A stretch of 64,000 nucleotides of DNA from Pseudomonas sp. JUb42 (GTDB lineage: Bacteria; Pseudomonadota; Gammaproteobacteria; Pseudomonadales; Pseudomonadaceae). Position 1 is the first letter of the stretch. Every line of letters begins with the position of its first letter. Below the pieces are notes generated by a model. That model was not told the DNA's origin. It did no database searches and saw only the letters and a list, made by a program, of their open reading frames with translations. The translations under genes were made by a program, and so were the position numbers. The stretch lies in assembly GCF_024807945.1 (NCBI RefSeq), contig NZ_JANUFD010000011.1:124001-188000 (forward strand), in the 5' to 3' direction. Positions 34,451 to 42,947 of the stretch are shown here, piece after piece.

Positions 34451-34538
34451 TGTGGGAGCGAATTCATTCGCGAAAGCGGCATCAAGACCACAGCCATATC
34501 GGCTGTAACGGCCTTTCGCGGATAAATCCGCTCCCACA
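34451..34538. repeat. REPIN, family A (mixed arms)
   Basis: Left arm TGTGGGAGCGAATTCATTCG, right arm CGCGGATAAATCCGCTCCCA, i.e. the GGATTTATCC variant core. The two arms come from slightly different sublines. Confidence 0.88.
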
Positions 34539-34613
34539 ATTCGTGCAGGCCGTGTGCTAGCCACGCACCGATGCAGGCCTTATGCTGCCTGCTTTCGCGC
34601 AAGGACGCTGATT

Positions 34614-34967
34614 ATGAAACATATCGTTTTATTGGCCCTGGCACTCGCCCTGAGTGGCTGCGGCAACATCGTCACGGTGTACATGGGAGACGCAAAGACC
34701 AGTAACTTTCTGCTGGATCAGGGTTCCTCCTGTGGTGCCGTGCCGCGAGTCTACAGCGGCGTGATATTCGACTTCTGCATGCTCTATGGCGAGCCTGCGA
34801 GCAACAGCAGAAGCACCGCGTCTGGTAGCTCCGCGTTTCCGATCCTATTCATTGATGCCGCAGCCTCCGGTGTCCTGGACACCGTATCCCTGCCCTACAC
34901 CATCTACCGCCAATCCACGGACGGCAGTATCGAAATCAGTCGTCGTAACTGGAAAAGAGAGAGCTGA
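34614..34967 (+). CDS. YceK/DUF1375-type lipoprotein
   Basis: 117-residue small outer-membrane-type lipoprotein. Signal peptide with lipobox LSGC (Cys16), then GNIVTVYMGD, VPRVYSGVIFDFCML, and a C-terminal FIDAAASGVLDTVSLPYTIY, which is the hallmark of the YceK/YidQ family. Function is unknown. It ends 5 nt before the periplasmic binding protein gene, suggesting an operon of two envelope proteins. Confidence 0.88.
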   Translation: MKHIVLLALALALSGCGNIVTVYMGDAKTSNFLLDQGSSCGAVPRVYSGVIFDFCMLYGEPASNSRSTASGSSAFPILFIDAAASGVLDTVSLPYTIYRQSTDGSIEISRRNWKRES

Positions 34968-34972
34968 AACCC

Positions 34973-35752
34973 ATGCAGCGCTTGACCCTTACCCTCGCTT
35001 TACTGGCTAGTGGCACCATCGCCCATGCTCAGGAGTCCACCTCCCATCTGGACAGCGTCCAGCAACAGGGCCAACTGGCCGTGTGCACCACGGGCGATTA
35101 CAAGCCCTACTCGTTCCTGCGCCCGGACGGCGAATACGAGGGCATCGATATCGAGATGGCACGCAACCTGGCCAAGAGCCTGGGCGTGAAGGTGCAGTGG
35201 GTGCCCACTAGCTGGAAAACCCTGATGCCGGACTTCCTCGCGGGCAAGTGTGATATCGCCGTGGGCGGTATTTCGGTGAGCCTGGAGCGGCAGAAGAAGG
35301 CCTTCTTCAGCAATATTCTGGATATCGACGGCAAGATCCCCTTGGTGCGCTGTGAAGAACAGGCGCAGTACCAGACCCTGGATCAGATCAATCGCCCCGA
35401 AGTGCGTCTGGTCGAGCCGGCGGGCGGCACCAACGAAGCTTTCGTTCACGCTTATGCACCCAAGGCGCAATTGGCCCTGCATGACAACGTGACCATCTTT
35501 CAGCAGTTGCTCGACAAGAAGGCCGACGTGATGATCACCGACGCTTCCGAAGCGCTCTATCAGCAAAAGCGCCTGCCCGGCCTGTGCGCGGTAAATCCGA
35601 GCAAATACATGCAGTACGGCGAAAAGGCTTACCTGCTACCACGGGACGACATGGCCTGGAAAAGCTATGTCGATCAATGGCTGCACCTGAGCAAAGCCAA
35701 CGGCGCCTACCAGAAAGTGGTCGGTGAATGGCTGGCGGTGCCGGGGGAATAA
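34973..35752 (+). CDS. PheC-like cyclohexadienyl dehydratase / periplasmic solute-binding protein
   Basis: 259-residue periplasmic protein with an Ala-x-Ala signal peptide (19 residues, ending IAHA). The fold is that of family 3 solute-binding proteins, but the pattern TTGDYKPYSFLRPDGEYEGI, VPTSWKTLMPDFLAGKCDIA, GGISVSLERQKKAFFS, PAGGTNEAFVHAYA and KAYLLPRDD follows P. aeruginosa PheC, a periplasmic prephenate/arogenate dehydratase derived from that fold. So either phenylpyruvate formation or amino-acid binding is possible. No ABC permease gene is present, which favours the enzyme. Confidence 0.82.
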   Translation: MQRLTLTLALLASGTIAHAQESTSHLDSVQQQGQLAVCTTGDYKPYSFLRPDGEYEGIDIEMARNLAKSLGVKVQWVPTSWKTLMPDFLAGKCDIAVGGISVSLERQKKAFFSNILDIDGKIPLVRCEEQAQYQTLDQINRPEVRLVEPAGGTNEAFVHAYAPKAQLALHDNVTIFQQLLDKKADVMITDASEALYQQKRLPGLCAVNPSKYMQYGEKAYLLPRDDMAWKSYVDQWLHLSKANGAYQKVVGEWLAVPGE

Positions 35753-35824
35753 ACCCCGGCGTGTCGCACATTGTATGACCTTGTACTACGGTGTATTACA
35801 TCTGATTACACTGGAGGATGAGGT

Positions 35825-36064
35825 ATGACAATGCTCTCTCTACGCCTGCCGGATGATCTGTCCGAGCTGCTGACGGCCCTGGCCAAGGCCACCGGCCGCA
35901 GCAAGTCGTTCCATGCCGTAGAGGCGCTGCGCGAATACCTGGCCAGGGAAGCCTGGCAGGTGGCGCAGATCGAGAAGGCCCTCAAGGAAGCCGATGCCGG
36001 GGACTTCGCCAGTGAGGCCGAGGTCAATGCGGTCATGGAAAAGTGGCTGGACAATGCGCGTTGA
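35825..36064 (+). CDS. CopG/RHH-type antitoxin
   Basis: 79-residue ribbon-helix-helix protein: the N-terminal strand MLSLRLPDDLSELLTALAKA and helix GRSKSFHAVEALREYLARE form the DNA-binding dimer, and the acidic C-terminal tail (ALKEADAGDFASEAEVNAVM) is the toxin-wrapping part known from ParD/RelB-like antitoxins. The ATG is preceded by GGAGGATGAGGT. It overlaps the following toxin gene by 11 nt. Repeats upstream at 35777-35811 (TGTATTAC, TGATTACA) may be its operator. Confidence 0.92.
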   Translation: MTMLSLRLPDDLSELLTALAKATGRSKSFHAVEALREYLAREAWQVAQIEKALKEADAGDFASEAEVNAVMEKWLDNAR

Positions 36065-36332
36065 ATGGCTGCAAACCGCGCTGAACAATCTCCACGAAGA
36101 AGCCACCTACCTGGCCCGGGACAATCCCCGGGCGGCGGCGGAGTTCATTGCGGCCATCAAGTACCGGGTCGAGCAACTGGCGCGCTTGCCCGAGCAAGGC
36201 CGTGAAGGCCGCATCGTCGGCACCCGGGAGTGGACGGTGATCGACCGGCCTTATCTTATTCCCTACCGCGTACGCCAAGGTCGCCTACAGGTGCTGCGGA
36301 TCATTCATACGCGTCGTGCACTGACTCTCTAG
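36054..36332 (+). CDS. ParE/RelE-family toxin
   Basis: 92-residue toxin of the RelE/ParE superfamily. The N-terminal helical hairpin (WLQTALNNLHEEATYLARDN, AAAEFIAAIKYRVEQLARLP) is followed by EQGREGRIVGTREWTV and the strand YLIPYRVRQGRLQVLRIIHT-RRALTL with the conserved C-terminal arginines. It overlaps its antitoxin gene, so translation is coupled. Most likely it targets gyrase (ParE-like) or mRNA (RelE-like); sequence alone does not decide. Confidence 0.92.
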   Translation: MRVEWLQTALNNLHEEATYLARDNPRAAAEFIAAIKYRVEQLARLPEQGREGRIVGTREWTVIDRPYLIPYRVRQGRLQVLRIIHTRRALTL

Positions 36333-36378
36333 CCGGTGATAAGGTTCTTCCTACACCCGCCAGGGAACGGAGCCCATT

Positions 36379-37374
36379 GTGAAAACCAGCAAAACCATCA
36401 CCCGCGCCTTCTGCGTCGAGCTGCAACGAGAGTTGTCTATCACCGCCGCGCGGCGCGAGTACTTTTCCCTGGAGCCGCCGCGCCAGCGCTTTGAGTTTCT
36501 CTGTTCCAGCGAAGCCTGCCGGGCAGTGGGCGCGAAGATCACCGGGGTGCGCTACGACGTCAAACCCCAGGACAACCCGACCTTCGTCGCCGCGCATTTT
36601 CGCGCCAACCCGCACTATGAACACGATCCCACTTGCGAGTGGGTCGATGTCGATGCCGAAGAACAAGCCCCCGCCCCTGCCAACGAGACCGAAGGCGAAG
36701 CGCGATTGCGCAAGGCCCGGCGCAAGCTTGATGACTATATCGACGTGTTCGACCCGACCATTCGCACGCCTGCCAAGGACAAGGAAACAGTCACCGCCAG
36801 GCAAGCAATCGTCGAAGCCAACTCCGGCCCCGAACGGGCAGCTGAAGAAAAAGTGCCAAGCGCAACGCCGGTGCGCAGTGAAACCCGCACCAGCAATCTC
36901 GAGCGTCTGGTGGATGCCTACCGCCAGGCCAAGGCGCAGCTTGAGGCGCAAGATTTCAATCTGCTGAAGCTACGGGTACCCGGTCAGGGCGAGATGACCC
37001 TGCGCTCGTACTTTCGCCATATCAAGTACGCGCAGGTGGGCGACAGCGGGCGGATCGTCTACGGCGGCGGCTTGGTCGAGCGTTATGGGGCGGGCTTCAA
37101 GTTCAAGTTCTTCGACCGCCTGAACGGCAAGCAGGTGACGCTCTATGTGTCACCGGCGCAGATGCAGGCCTACCGTTCCAGCCGCTACCTCGGCGAACTG
37201 CTCAGCCATGCTGACGAGGTGAAGTTCTTCACCCTGTATGCCTTGGGCACACTGGTGCAGAGCCCATCGGGCAAGAGCGTCAGCGTGGAAGTCGAAGACC
37301 TGCGTCATTTGGCGATCGTGTTGGGGCCGCAAAAGACGTCAGGCGATACTAGCGAGACGACTCCATCGCCTTGA
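36379..37374 (+). CDS. Unknown protein with N-terminal Cys/His cluster
   Basis: 331-residue protein I do not recognise. The N-terminal 90 residues hold Cys42, Cys47, His73, His79, His82 and Cys86 (FLCSSEAC and AHFRANPHYEHDPTC), a possible zinc site. A low-complexity, charged linker follows (about 95-190), then a C-terminal domain with VPGQGEMTLRSYFRHIKYAQ, GRIVYGGGLVERYG and KFKFFDRLNGKQVTLYVSPA, which looks like a beta-rich fold. The start is a GTG with GGAG upstream. Its 3' end overlaps the convergent Crp/Fnr gene by 26 nt. A nucleic-acid-related role is possible but unsupported. Confidence 0.75.
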   Translation: MKTSKTITRAFCVELQRELSITAARREYFSLEPPRQRFEFLCSSEACRAVGAKITGVRYDVKPQDNPTFVAAHFRANPHYEHDPTCEWVDVDAEEQAPAPANETEGEARLRKARRKLDDYIDVFDPTIRTPAKDKETVTARQAIVEANSGPERAAEEKVPSATPVRSETRTSNLERLVDAYRQAKAQLEAQDFNLLKLRVPGQGEMTLRSYFRHIKYAQVGDSGRIVYGGGLVERYGAGFKFKFFDRLNGKQVTLYVSPAQMQAYRSSRYLGELLSHADEVKFFTLYALGTLVQSPSGKSVSVEVEDLRHLAIVLGPQKTSGDTSETTPSP

Positions 37375-38029
37375 GTGCACTCAACGAAGCGATTTCCACC
37401 TTGCCGTACTTGAGCACCACCGCGCCTTCAGCGGCCATGGCCTTGAGCTCAAGCGCGAGTGTCTGGCGGGTGATGCCAAGCATCATGGCCAGCTCGTCCT
37501 GAGTGACGTTGAGAATCTGACGCTCGCTGGCCGCCAGGGTCGCATCGCCCCTGGCCAGGTGCTCTAGACGCCGGGCAATGCGTACGCGGGTCGAGCGCAG
37601 CATGGCGTCTTCAAGCATGGTGTAGACCAGCCGGGTATGAATGGCCTGCAACAAGGCCACGGCGCGGGCAAAACCGGCGTCGAGCATCAACCGGTCAAAC
37701 ACCGGCGGATCGACGCACAACACCTCGGCCGCAGTGATCGCACTGACGTCGTGGATACGCGGCAGGCCATCGAGCAGCGACGTTTCGCCAAACCAATTAC
37801 CGGCTTCGAAGAGGGTCAGGATCGCCTCGCGCCCGTCCTCGCGCAGAGTCGACACTTTCAGCGTGCCTTGGACCAGGCCATAGAAACAGCCCGATACATC
37901 ACCCTGACGCGACAGGAACTCGCCGACGCCCAGGCGTTGCACGCGGCTATTGGCCAATAGCTCGGCCTGAAGATTGGCGCCCAATCCGGCGAACCAGGGA
38001 TGGCGGTTCATCTGTTGCTGGATATCCAT
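37349..38029 (-). CDS. Crp/Fnr-family transcriptional regulator
   Basis: 226-residue regulator from the ATG at 38029 (an in-frame GTG lies 6 nt upstream). The cyclic-nucleotide-binding-type beta barrel (VGEFLSRQGDVSGCFYGLVQ, GNWFGETSLLDGLPR) precedes the HTH (LNVTQDELAMMLGITRQTLA, LELKAMAAEGAVVLKYGKVE). No Fnr-type N-terminal cysteines are seen, so it is not an Fe-S oxygen sensor; GETSLLDG resembles the cyclic-nucleotide phosphate cassette, but the key Arg-Ser/Thr pair is not clear. Divergent from the class II aldolase gene, across a REPIN. Confidence 0.9.
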   Translation of the reverse strand: MDIQQQMNRHPWFAGLGANLQAELLANSRVQRLGVGEFLSRQGDVSGCFYGLVQGTLKVSTLREDGREAILTLFEAGNWFGETSLLDGLPRIHDVSAITAAEVLCVDPPVFDRLMLDAGFARAVALLQAIHTRLVYTMLEDAMLRSTRVRIARRLEHLARGDATLAASERQILNVTQDELAMMLGITRQTLALELKAMAAEGAVVLKYGKVEIASLSALKAMESSR

Positions 38030-38122
38030 GCTCACGCTGTCTTCTGACCGGGAAATGCAAGATACCTTGCAGTGTGGGGGTATACAAAAGGCTAGGCTTC
38101 AAACGTGCGACACACTTGAACC

Positions 38123-38212
38123 TGTGGGAGCGGATTCATCCGCGAAGGCGTCGGTACTTTCAACAATACAGTCGACTGACACACCGCTTTCGCGAATGAA
38201 TTCGCTCCCACA
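38123..38212. repeat. REPIN, family A (mixed arms)
   Basis: Left arm TGTGGGAGCGGATTCATCCG (GGATTCATCC variant), right arm CGCGAATGAATTCGCTCCCA (GAATTCATTC variant). Confidence 0.88.
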
Positions 38213-38251
38213 CAAGACCGCGTTCTCTATAACAATAAAAAGGCCCCCCTG

Positions 38252-39007
38252 ATGAATATCCCCTCGCTCAAAGACCAGGTCAGCCCCGAAGAGTGGAAAA
38301 TCCGTTGCGATCTGGCCGCCTGTTATCGGCTGGTTGCGCTGCACGGCTGGACCGATCTGATCTTCACCCATATCAGCGCGCGCCTGCCCGGTGATGACCA
38401 TCGCTTTCTGATCAACCCCTACGGCATGCTCTTCGAAGAGGTCACTGCCTCGTCACTGATTGTGGTCGATCAACAAGGCAATAAGCTCAATGACTCGCCG
38501 TTCAACGTCAATCGCGCCGGTTTCGTCATTCACAGCGCCATTCACGCGGCCCGGGAAGATGCCCAGTGCGTGCTGCACACCCACACCCGCGCCGGGATTG
38601 CCGTGAGCGCGCAGAAGTGCGGCGTGCTGCCGATTTCCCAGCAGTCCACCTTTGTCCTGGCGTCTTTGGGTTATCACGATTACGAAGGCGTGGCGATTCG
38701 CGACGAAGAGCGCGTCAGCCTGCAAGCCGATCTGGGCACGGCGAATTTCCTGATGCTGCGCAACCACGGTCTGTTGACGGTCGGGCGTTCGATTGCCGAG
38801 GCGTTTCTGGCCATGTATCTGTTTGAGAGCACCTGTCAGATTCAGCTGTCGGCTCAGGCCGGTGGCGAGCTGACTCATGTGCATGACGCGATTGTCGAGG
38901 GCGTGGCCCACGTCATGAAGGTGCAGACCGAAGGTCAGGGCGGGGAATTCGTATGGCCGGCGCTGTTGCGCAAGCTGGAGCGGATGGGGAGCGATTATCG
39001 CAATTGA
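38252..39007 (+). CDS. Class II aldolase/adducin-family protein
   Basis: 251-residue zinc-dependent aldolase/epimerase-fold protein. Metal-binding histidines lie in VLHTHTRAGIAV (about 110-115) and the third in LRNHGLLTVG (about 170); HGWTDLIFTHISARLPGDDH and INPYGMLFEEV are the N-terminal substrate-loop motifs. Proteins of this subgroup are mostly uncharacterised; some are decarboxylases or aldolases of small sugar phosphates. It is flanked by two REPINs and has no catabolic partner, so the substrate is unknown. Confidence 0.9.
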   Translation: MNIPSLKDQVSPEEWKIRCDLAACYRLVALHGWTDLIFTHISARLPGDDHRFLINPYGMLFEEVTASSLIVVDQQGNKLNDSPFNVNRAGFVIHSAIHAAREDAQCVLHTHTRAGIAVSAQKCGVLPISQQSTFVLASLGYHDYEGVAIRDEERVSLQADLGTANFLMLRNHGLLTVGRSIAEAFLAMYLFESTCQIQLSAQAGGELTHVHDAIVEGVAHVMKVQTEGQGGEFVWPALLRKLERMGSDYRN

Positions 39008-39024
39008 TCTGCAGATGAAAACAT

Positions 39025-39116
39025 TGTGGGAGCGGATTCATCCGCGAAGACGGTGTTGCAAACGATAGATATCTATCGAATGTACTGACCTCTTCGCGGA
39101 TGAATCCGCTCCCACA
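39025..39116. repeat. REPIN, family A (GGATTCATCC variant)
   Basis: Both arms carry TGTGGGAGCGGATTCATCCG and its inverse, around a loop with a short ATAGATATCTAT palindrome. It lies between the convergent aldolase-like and ilvE genes. Confidence 0.88.
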
Positions 39117-39136
39117 GTTTCTAGCCTATCCCGGAC

Positions 39137-40156
39137 TTAGACCTTGACGATCCAGCCCGCTGGCGCTTCCACGTCACCGGACTGCACGCCGGTCAGCTCT
39201 TTGTACAAGCGCTGAGTGACCGGGCCGACTTCTGTCTGGCTGTAGAAGACGTGCAGCTTGTCCTTGTAGGAAATGCCGCCAATCGGGGTGATCACAGCAG
39301 CAGTACCGCAGGCACCGGCTTCCTTGAATTCGTCGATCTTGTCGATGAACACATCGCCTTCGACCACTTCAAGACCCAAGCGGCTTTGTGCCAGTTCGAT
39401 CAGCGACAGGCGAGTGATGCCTGGCAGCACGGATGGCGACTTCGGTGTAACGAACTTGCCATCAGCCGTGATCGCAAAGAAGTTGGCCGAACCGACTTCC
39501 TCGATTTTCGAGTGGGTCTGCGGATCCAGGTAGATGCAATCGGCGAAGCTGTTTTTCTTGGCTTCGGAACCTGGCATCAGGCTGGCCGCGTAGTTGCCAC
39601 CGACCTTGGCGGCACCCGTGCCGTTGGGCGCGGCGCGGTCGTAGCTGGAGATCACGAAATTGTTCGGCTTCAGGCCGCCCTTGAAGTAGGCGCCGACCGG
39701 GATGCAGAAGATCGAGAAGATGAACTCGGGCGCAGTGCGCACGCCGATATTGTCACCCACGCCAATCACGAACGGACGCAGGTACAGCGCGCCCCCCGAA
39801 CCGTATGGCGGGATGAAATGTTCGTTGGCCTTGACCACCTGCTTGCAGGCTTCGATGAACTGCTCGGTAGGCACATGGGGCATCAACAGGCGTGAACAGC
39901 TGCGCTGCATGCGCTGGGCGTTCTGGTCGGGACGGAACAGGTTGATCGAACCATCCTTGCAGCGGTAGGCCTTGAGGCCCTCGAAGCATTGCTGGCCGTA
40001 GTGCAACGCGGTAGATCCTTCACTGATGTGCAGGACGTTGTCTTCGGTCAGGGTGCCTTCCTGCCAGGCGCCATCACGCCAGTGCGACAGGTAACGCTTG
40101 TCCGTCTTGATGTAATCGAAACCCAAAGTGTCCCAGTTGATGCTTTCGTGACCCAT
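39137..40156 (-). CDS. ilvE: Branched-chain amino acid aminotransferase
   Basis: PLP enzyme of fold type IV interconverting leucine, isoleucine and valine with their 2-keto acids. At 339 residues it belongs to the larger, eukaryote-like branch. The PLP lysine is Lys184 in GAAKVGGNYAASL; other family parts are LHYGQQCFEGLKAYR, YLRPFVIGVGDNIGVR and SVLPGITRLSLIELAQ. Start MGHESINWDTLGFDYIKTD is the usual one. Monocistronic, with convergent and intergenic REP elements on either side. Confidence 0.95.
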   Translation of the reverse strand: MGHESINWDTLGFDYIKTDKRYLSHWRDGAWQEGTLTEDNVLHISEGSTALHYGQQCFEGLKAYRCKDGSINLFRPDQNAQRMQRSCSRLLMPHVPTEQFIEACKQVVKANEHFIPPYGSGGALYLRPFVIGVGDNIGVRTAPEFIFSIFCIPVGAYFKGGLKPNNFVISSYDRAAPNGTGAAKVGGNYAASLMPGSEAKKNSFADCIYLDPQTHSKIEEVGSANFFAITADGKFVTPKSPSVLPGITRLSLIELAQSRLGLEVVEGDVFIDKIDEFKEAGACGTAAVITPIGGISYKDKLHVFYSQTEVGPVTQRLYKELTGVQSGDVEAPAGWIVKV

Positions 40157-40330
40157 AACACCCTCGTTGATTTAGCCATCGCCTGCTTGAGTCAGGCCAG
40201 GAACCGATTCTGCCAGATCGACCCGACATCGGCGTAGTCGCAAGCAAGCAAGATAACCTGTAACGAAAAAAATCGCTGCACACAGACGACTCAAAGGTCG
40301 GGAAAAGAACACAGAATCTGCGAATCTACC

Positions 40331-40382
40331 GTAGGACCGGCTTTAGCCGGGAGGACGCCCTCGCGGCTAAAGCCGCTCCTAC
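40331..40382. repeat. REPIN, family B, short
   Basis: TAGGACCGGCTTTAGCCGG and a right arm GGCTAAAGCCGCTCCTA with only about 14 nt between. It lies 14 nt beyond the stop codon of the membrane chemoreceptor gene. Confidence 0.85.
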
Positions 40383-40396
40383 GCAATAACCCCGGA

Positions 40397-42028
40397 TCAC
40401 ACCCTGAACTTCAACACTACCTGATTGAGCCCCACCGCCAGTTGCGACAGTTCGCTGCTGGCGGCGGAGGTCTGGTTGGCGGCTGCCGAGCTTTGCATCG
40501 ACAGATCACGGATGCTGGTCAGGTTGCGATCCACTTCACGGGCGACCTGGGCCTGCTCTTCAGTGGCCGAGGCGATGCCCAGGTTGCGTTCGTTGATCAG
40601 CACGATGGCCGCGTTGATTTCCACCAGGGCCTGGCCGGCAGCCTCGGCGACTTGCAGGCTGGCCTTGGCCCGTTCGCTGCTGCTGCTCATGGCGTTGACG
40701 GCCTTGCCGGTGCCAGCCTGGATCGAGGTGATCATCTGCTCGATTTCCGCTGTGGACTGCTGGGTGCGATGGGCCAGTGCGCGCACTTCATCGGCGACCA
40801 CGGCAAAACCGCGCCCGGCCTCGCCTGCACGCGCCGCTTCGATGGCTGCGTTCAGAGCCAACAGGTTGGTCTGTTCGGCAATGCCGCGAATCACATCGAG
40901 CACGCCGCTGATGCCTTGCACCTGTACCGCCAGGCCGTCGATTTCCGTTGCCGTCACACCGACCGCGCGGTGCAGTTCGTTGATCACCGTGACCGTCTCG
41001 GCCACCCGCAAACGGCCCTTTTCGGCCGACTGGCTGGATTCCTTGGCAGCCGTGGAGGCTTCGGCGGCATTGCGCGCCACTTCTTCAACGGCCGCGCTCA
41101 TCTGATTAATGGCGGTGGCGGCCTGATTGATTTCGTCGTTCTGACGTTGAATGCCGCGCAGAGAGTCTTCGGTAACTGCGGTCATTTCCTCGGAGGTCGA
41201 AGCCAGTTGATTAGAAGAATGGCCGAGGTGGGAGATGGTCGTGCGCAGGTTTTCCTGCATCACGCTCAGGGCTGTCAGCAGACGCCCTGGCTCATCCTTG
41301 CCATCCGACACCACCGGGCGGCTGAAGTCGTTGGCGGCGATCCCCTCGGCCACGGCCAGGGCCTTGGCGATGGGCGCGGTGAGACTGCGGGTAAACATGG
41401 CCGCCAGCAGCAGAGTGGCGATCAGCGAGGCAATGATGGCGATGATGGTAACGGTGCGGGCCTGGTTGAAAGTGGCCGTCGAGGCTTCGGTCGTCGCCTT
41501 GGCCTTGGCATCGGTCATATCGCTAATCTGGGCAATGGCTTTGTTCAAGCGGTCAGCCGCCTGGGTCTGCTCGCCATTGGGGGCGCTGAGGCTGCTGATC
41601 AGATCGTCATTCTTCTGCCCGACTGCGTCGATAAAACGGCTATGAACAGCCAGATAAGCAGTGATGGCCGTCTGCAGATCGGCAAATACCGCCTTGCCCT
41701 GGTCAGAAATAATCAGCGCTTTCATGACATTGGCGTGGCTTTGCAGGTCTGCCCGAGCCTGGTTGATTTTCTGCCGGGCGACGCTTTCGGCATCCGCCGT
41801 CCTGGAGAGGCGCAAAGAGCTGTTGTAGAGGCGCATGGTGAGCAGGTCGGCGCGCATGTCATCGATCGCCGAAACGGACGGCAGCACAATGTTTTCTACC
41901 TGTTCCTGGCCCTGCTTGAGTTCGGTCGATTGCAGCAGCGAGAACACCCCTTGAGCAATGACCAGTAACGCAAAGAATCCGAAACATACTAATGCACGTG
42001 GAGCGATGTTCAAGGATCTCAGATTCAT
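40397..42028 (-). CDS. Membrane methyl-accepting chemotaxis protein
   Basis: 543-residue transducer of classical layout: TM1 (about 9-30, LVCFGFFALLVIAQGVFSLL), a periplasmic four-helix-bundle domain of some 150 residues, TM2 (about 190-210, TVTIIAIIASLIATLLLAAM), HAMP (LAVAEGIAANDFSRPVVSDG), and the cytoplasmic coiled coil with the tip IAEQTNLLALNAAIEAARAG near 395. No C-terminal CheR-binding pentapeptide of the NWETF type is present. The ligand-binding domain is of the 4HB type and its ligand cannot be predicted. Isolated from che genes. Confidence 0.93.
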   Translation of the reverse strand: MNLRSLNIAPRALVCFGFFALLVIAQGVFSLLQSTELKQGQEQVENIVLPSVSAIDDMRADLLTMRLYNSSLRLSRTADAESVARQKINQARADLQSHANVMKALIISDQGKAVFADLQTAITAYLAVHSRFIDAVGQKNDDLISSLSAPNGEQTQAADRLNKAIAQISDMTDAKAKATTEASTATFNQARTVTIIAIIASLIATLLLAAMFTRSLTAPIAKALAVAEGIAANDFSRPVVSDGKDEPGRLLTALSVMQENLRTTISHLGHSSNQLASTSEEMTAVTEDSLRGIQRQNDEINQAATAINQMSAAVEEVARNAAEASTAAKESSQSAEKGRLRVAETVTVINELHRAVGVTATEIDGLAVQVQGISGVLDVIRGIAEQTNLLALNAAIEAARAGEAGRGFAVVADEVRALAHRTQQSTAEIEQMITSIQAGTGKAVNAMSSSSERAKASLQVAEAAGQALVEINAAIVLINERNLGIASATEEQAQVAREVDRNLTSIRDLSMQSSAAANQTSAASSELSQLAVGLNQVVLKFRV

Positions 42029-42193
42029 GAGAAGCGACCTATTCTTGCTTTTAGTTCACAAAAATATACGCCTTTATCGTTTCATCTTAAAGAAACATGA
42101 TGTCCTTAGGCCATCTTTCCGTCGGAAACATATATATGAATTGTGTCGATTTGCCTACATGATCTTAACGAGGCTATGCAGGGGGGCTACCTG

Positions 42194-42245
42194 GAGGGAC
42201 GGCTTTAGCCGCGAGATTGCTCTCCCGGCTAAAGCCGGTCCCGCG
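42194..42245. repeat. REPIN, family B, short
   Basis: Imperfect pair: GGGACGGCTTTAGCCGCGAG at left and GGCTAAAGCCGGTCCCG at right, about 12 nt between. Located in the AT-rich 249-nt gap between the chemoreceptor start and the acetyltransferase end. Confidence 0.82.
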
Positions 42246-42277
42246 ACGAGGTGCGTCAGGCCTCAAGGTGATGTACG

Positions 42278-42919
42278 TCAGACCGCCGCAGTCGCCCTGG
42301 CCCCCTGACGCACCTGGATATATTCCAGCAGCGCAGGCAGGTCGTTGCTGCTCAGAGTGCGGGCGATAGACTTGACCTCGTCCATGGGCCAATCCCACCA
42401 GGCGGCGTCGAGCAGTTGCTGGCGTATGTGTTCATCGAAGCGAAAGCGAATGAACTTGCAGGGATTGCCGCCGACCACCGAGAACGGCGCAACGTCCCGC
42501 GTGACTACCGCGCCGGCCGCGACAATCGAGCCATGGCCGATGGTCACGCCGGAGAGAATCATGGCCCCGGCGCAGATCCAGCAATCGCTGCCGATGACCA
42601 CATCGCCCTTGCTCGGCGCGTAGTCCTTGATGTCTTCCAGGCCTTTCATCATGGCCGGGAACGGATAGGTCGTGAGCCAGTCGGTACGGTGCTCGCCGCC
42701 CAGCAGGATGCGTACACCCGCGGCGATCGAGGTGTAGGAGCCGATACGCAGCACAGTGTCATCACCGAATTCGAACACCTCCGGAATGCCATACGTGCCC
42801 ACGCCCACGGTGTAGCGCGGGTATTGCAGGCGGATCTTTTCCGGTGCCCGCTCCAGTTTGTCCATGCGCCGCAGACGTTTGCGGGTGGCACGGTTTTTCA
42901 GCATTTCGAGGAATTTCAT
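42278..42919 (-). CDS. CatB-related hexapeptide O-acetyltransferase
   Basis: 213-residue left-handed beta-helix acetyltransferase of the xenobiotic/CatB-like group. Hexapeptide turns are visible in VLRIGSYTSIAAGVRILLGG, the catalytic histidine in GGEHRTDWLTTYPF, and VVIGSDCWICAGAMILSGVT-IGHGSIVAAGAVVTRDV followed by VVGGNPCKFIRFRF, the standard end of the fold. Members acetylate sugars or antibiotics. Its position 28 nt downstream of a glycosyltransferase gene favours modification of a surface sugar over drug resistance. Confidence 0.9.
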   Translation of the reverse strand: MKFLEMLKNRATRKRLRRMDKLERAPEKIRLQYPRYTVGVGTYGIPEVFEFGDDTVLRIGSYTSIAAGVRILLGGEHRTDWLTTYPFPAMMKGLEDIKDYAPSKGDVVIGSDCWICAGAMILSGVTIGHGSIVAAGAVVTRDVAPFSVVGGNPCKFIRFRFDEHIRQQLLDAAWWDWPMDEVKSIARTLSSNDLPALLEYIQVRQGARATAAV

Positions 42920-42947
42920 GGGATGCCCGTATCAGTCGCCGCAGGCG

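Noticed and set aside
10619..39116. Recurring 20-nt repeats considered as CRISPR spacers or repeats
   Set aside because: They occur as isolated inverted pairs scattered over tens of kilobases, not as regular direct repeats with spacers, and no cas genes are present.
40442..41968. A 508-codon plus-strand frame
   Set aside because: Antisense to the membrane chemoreceptor gene; His/Gly/Gln-rich shadow.
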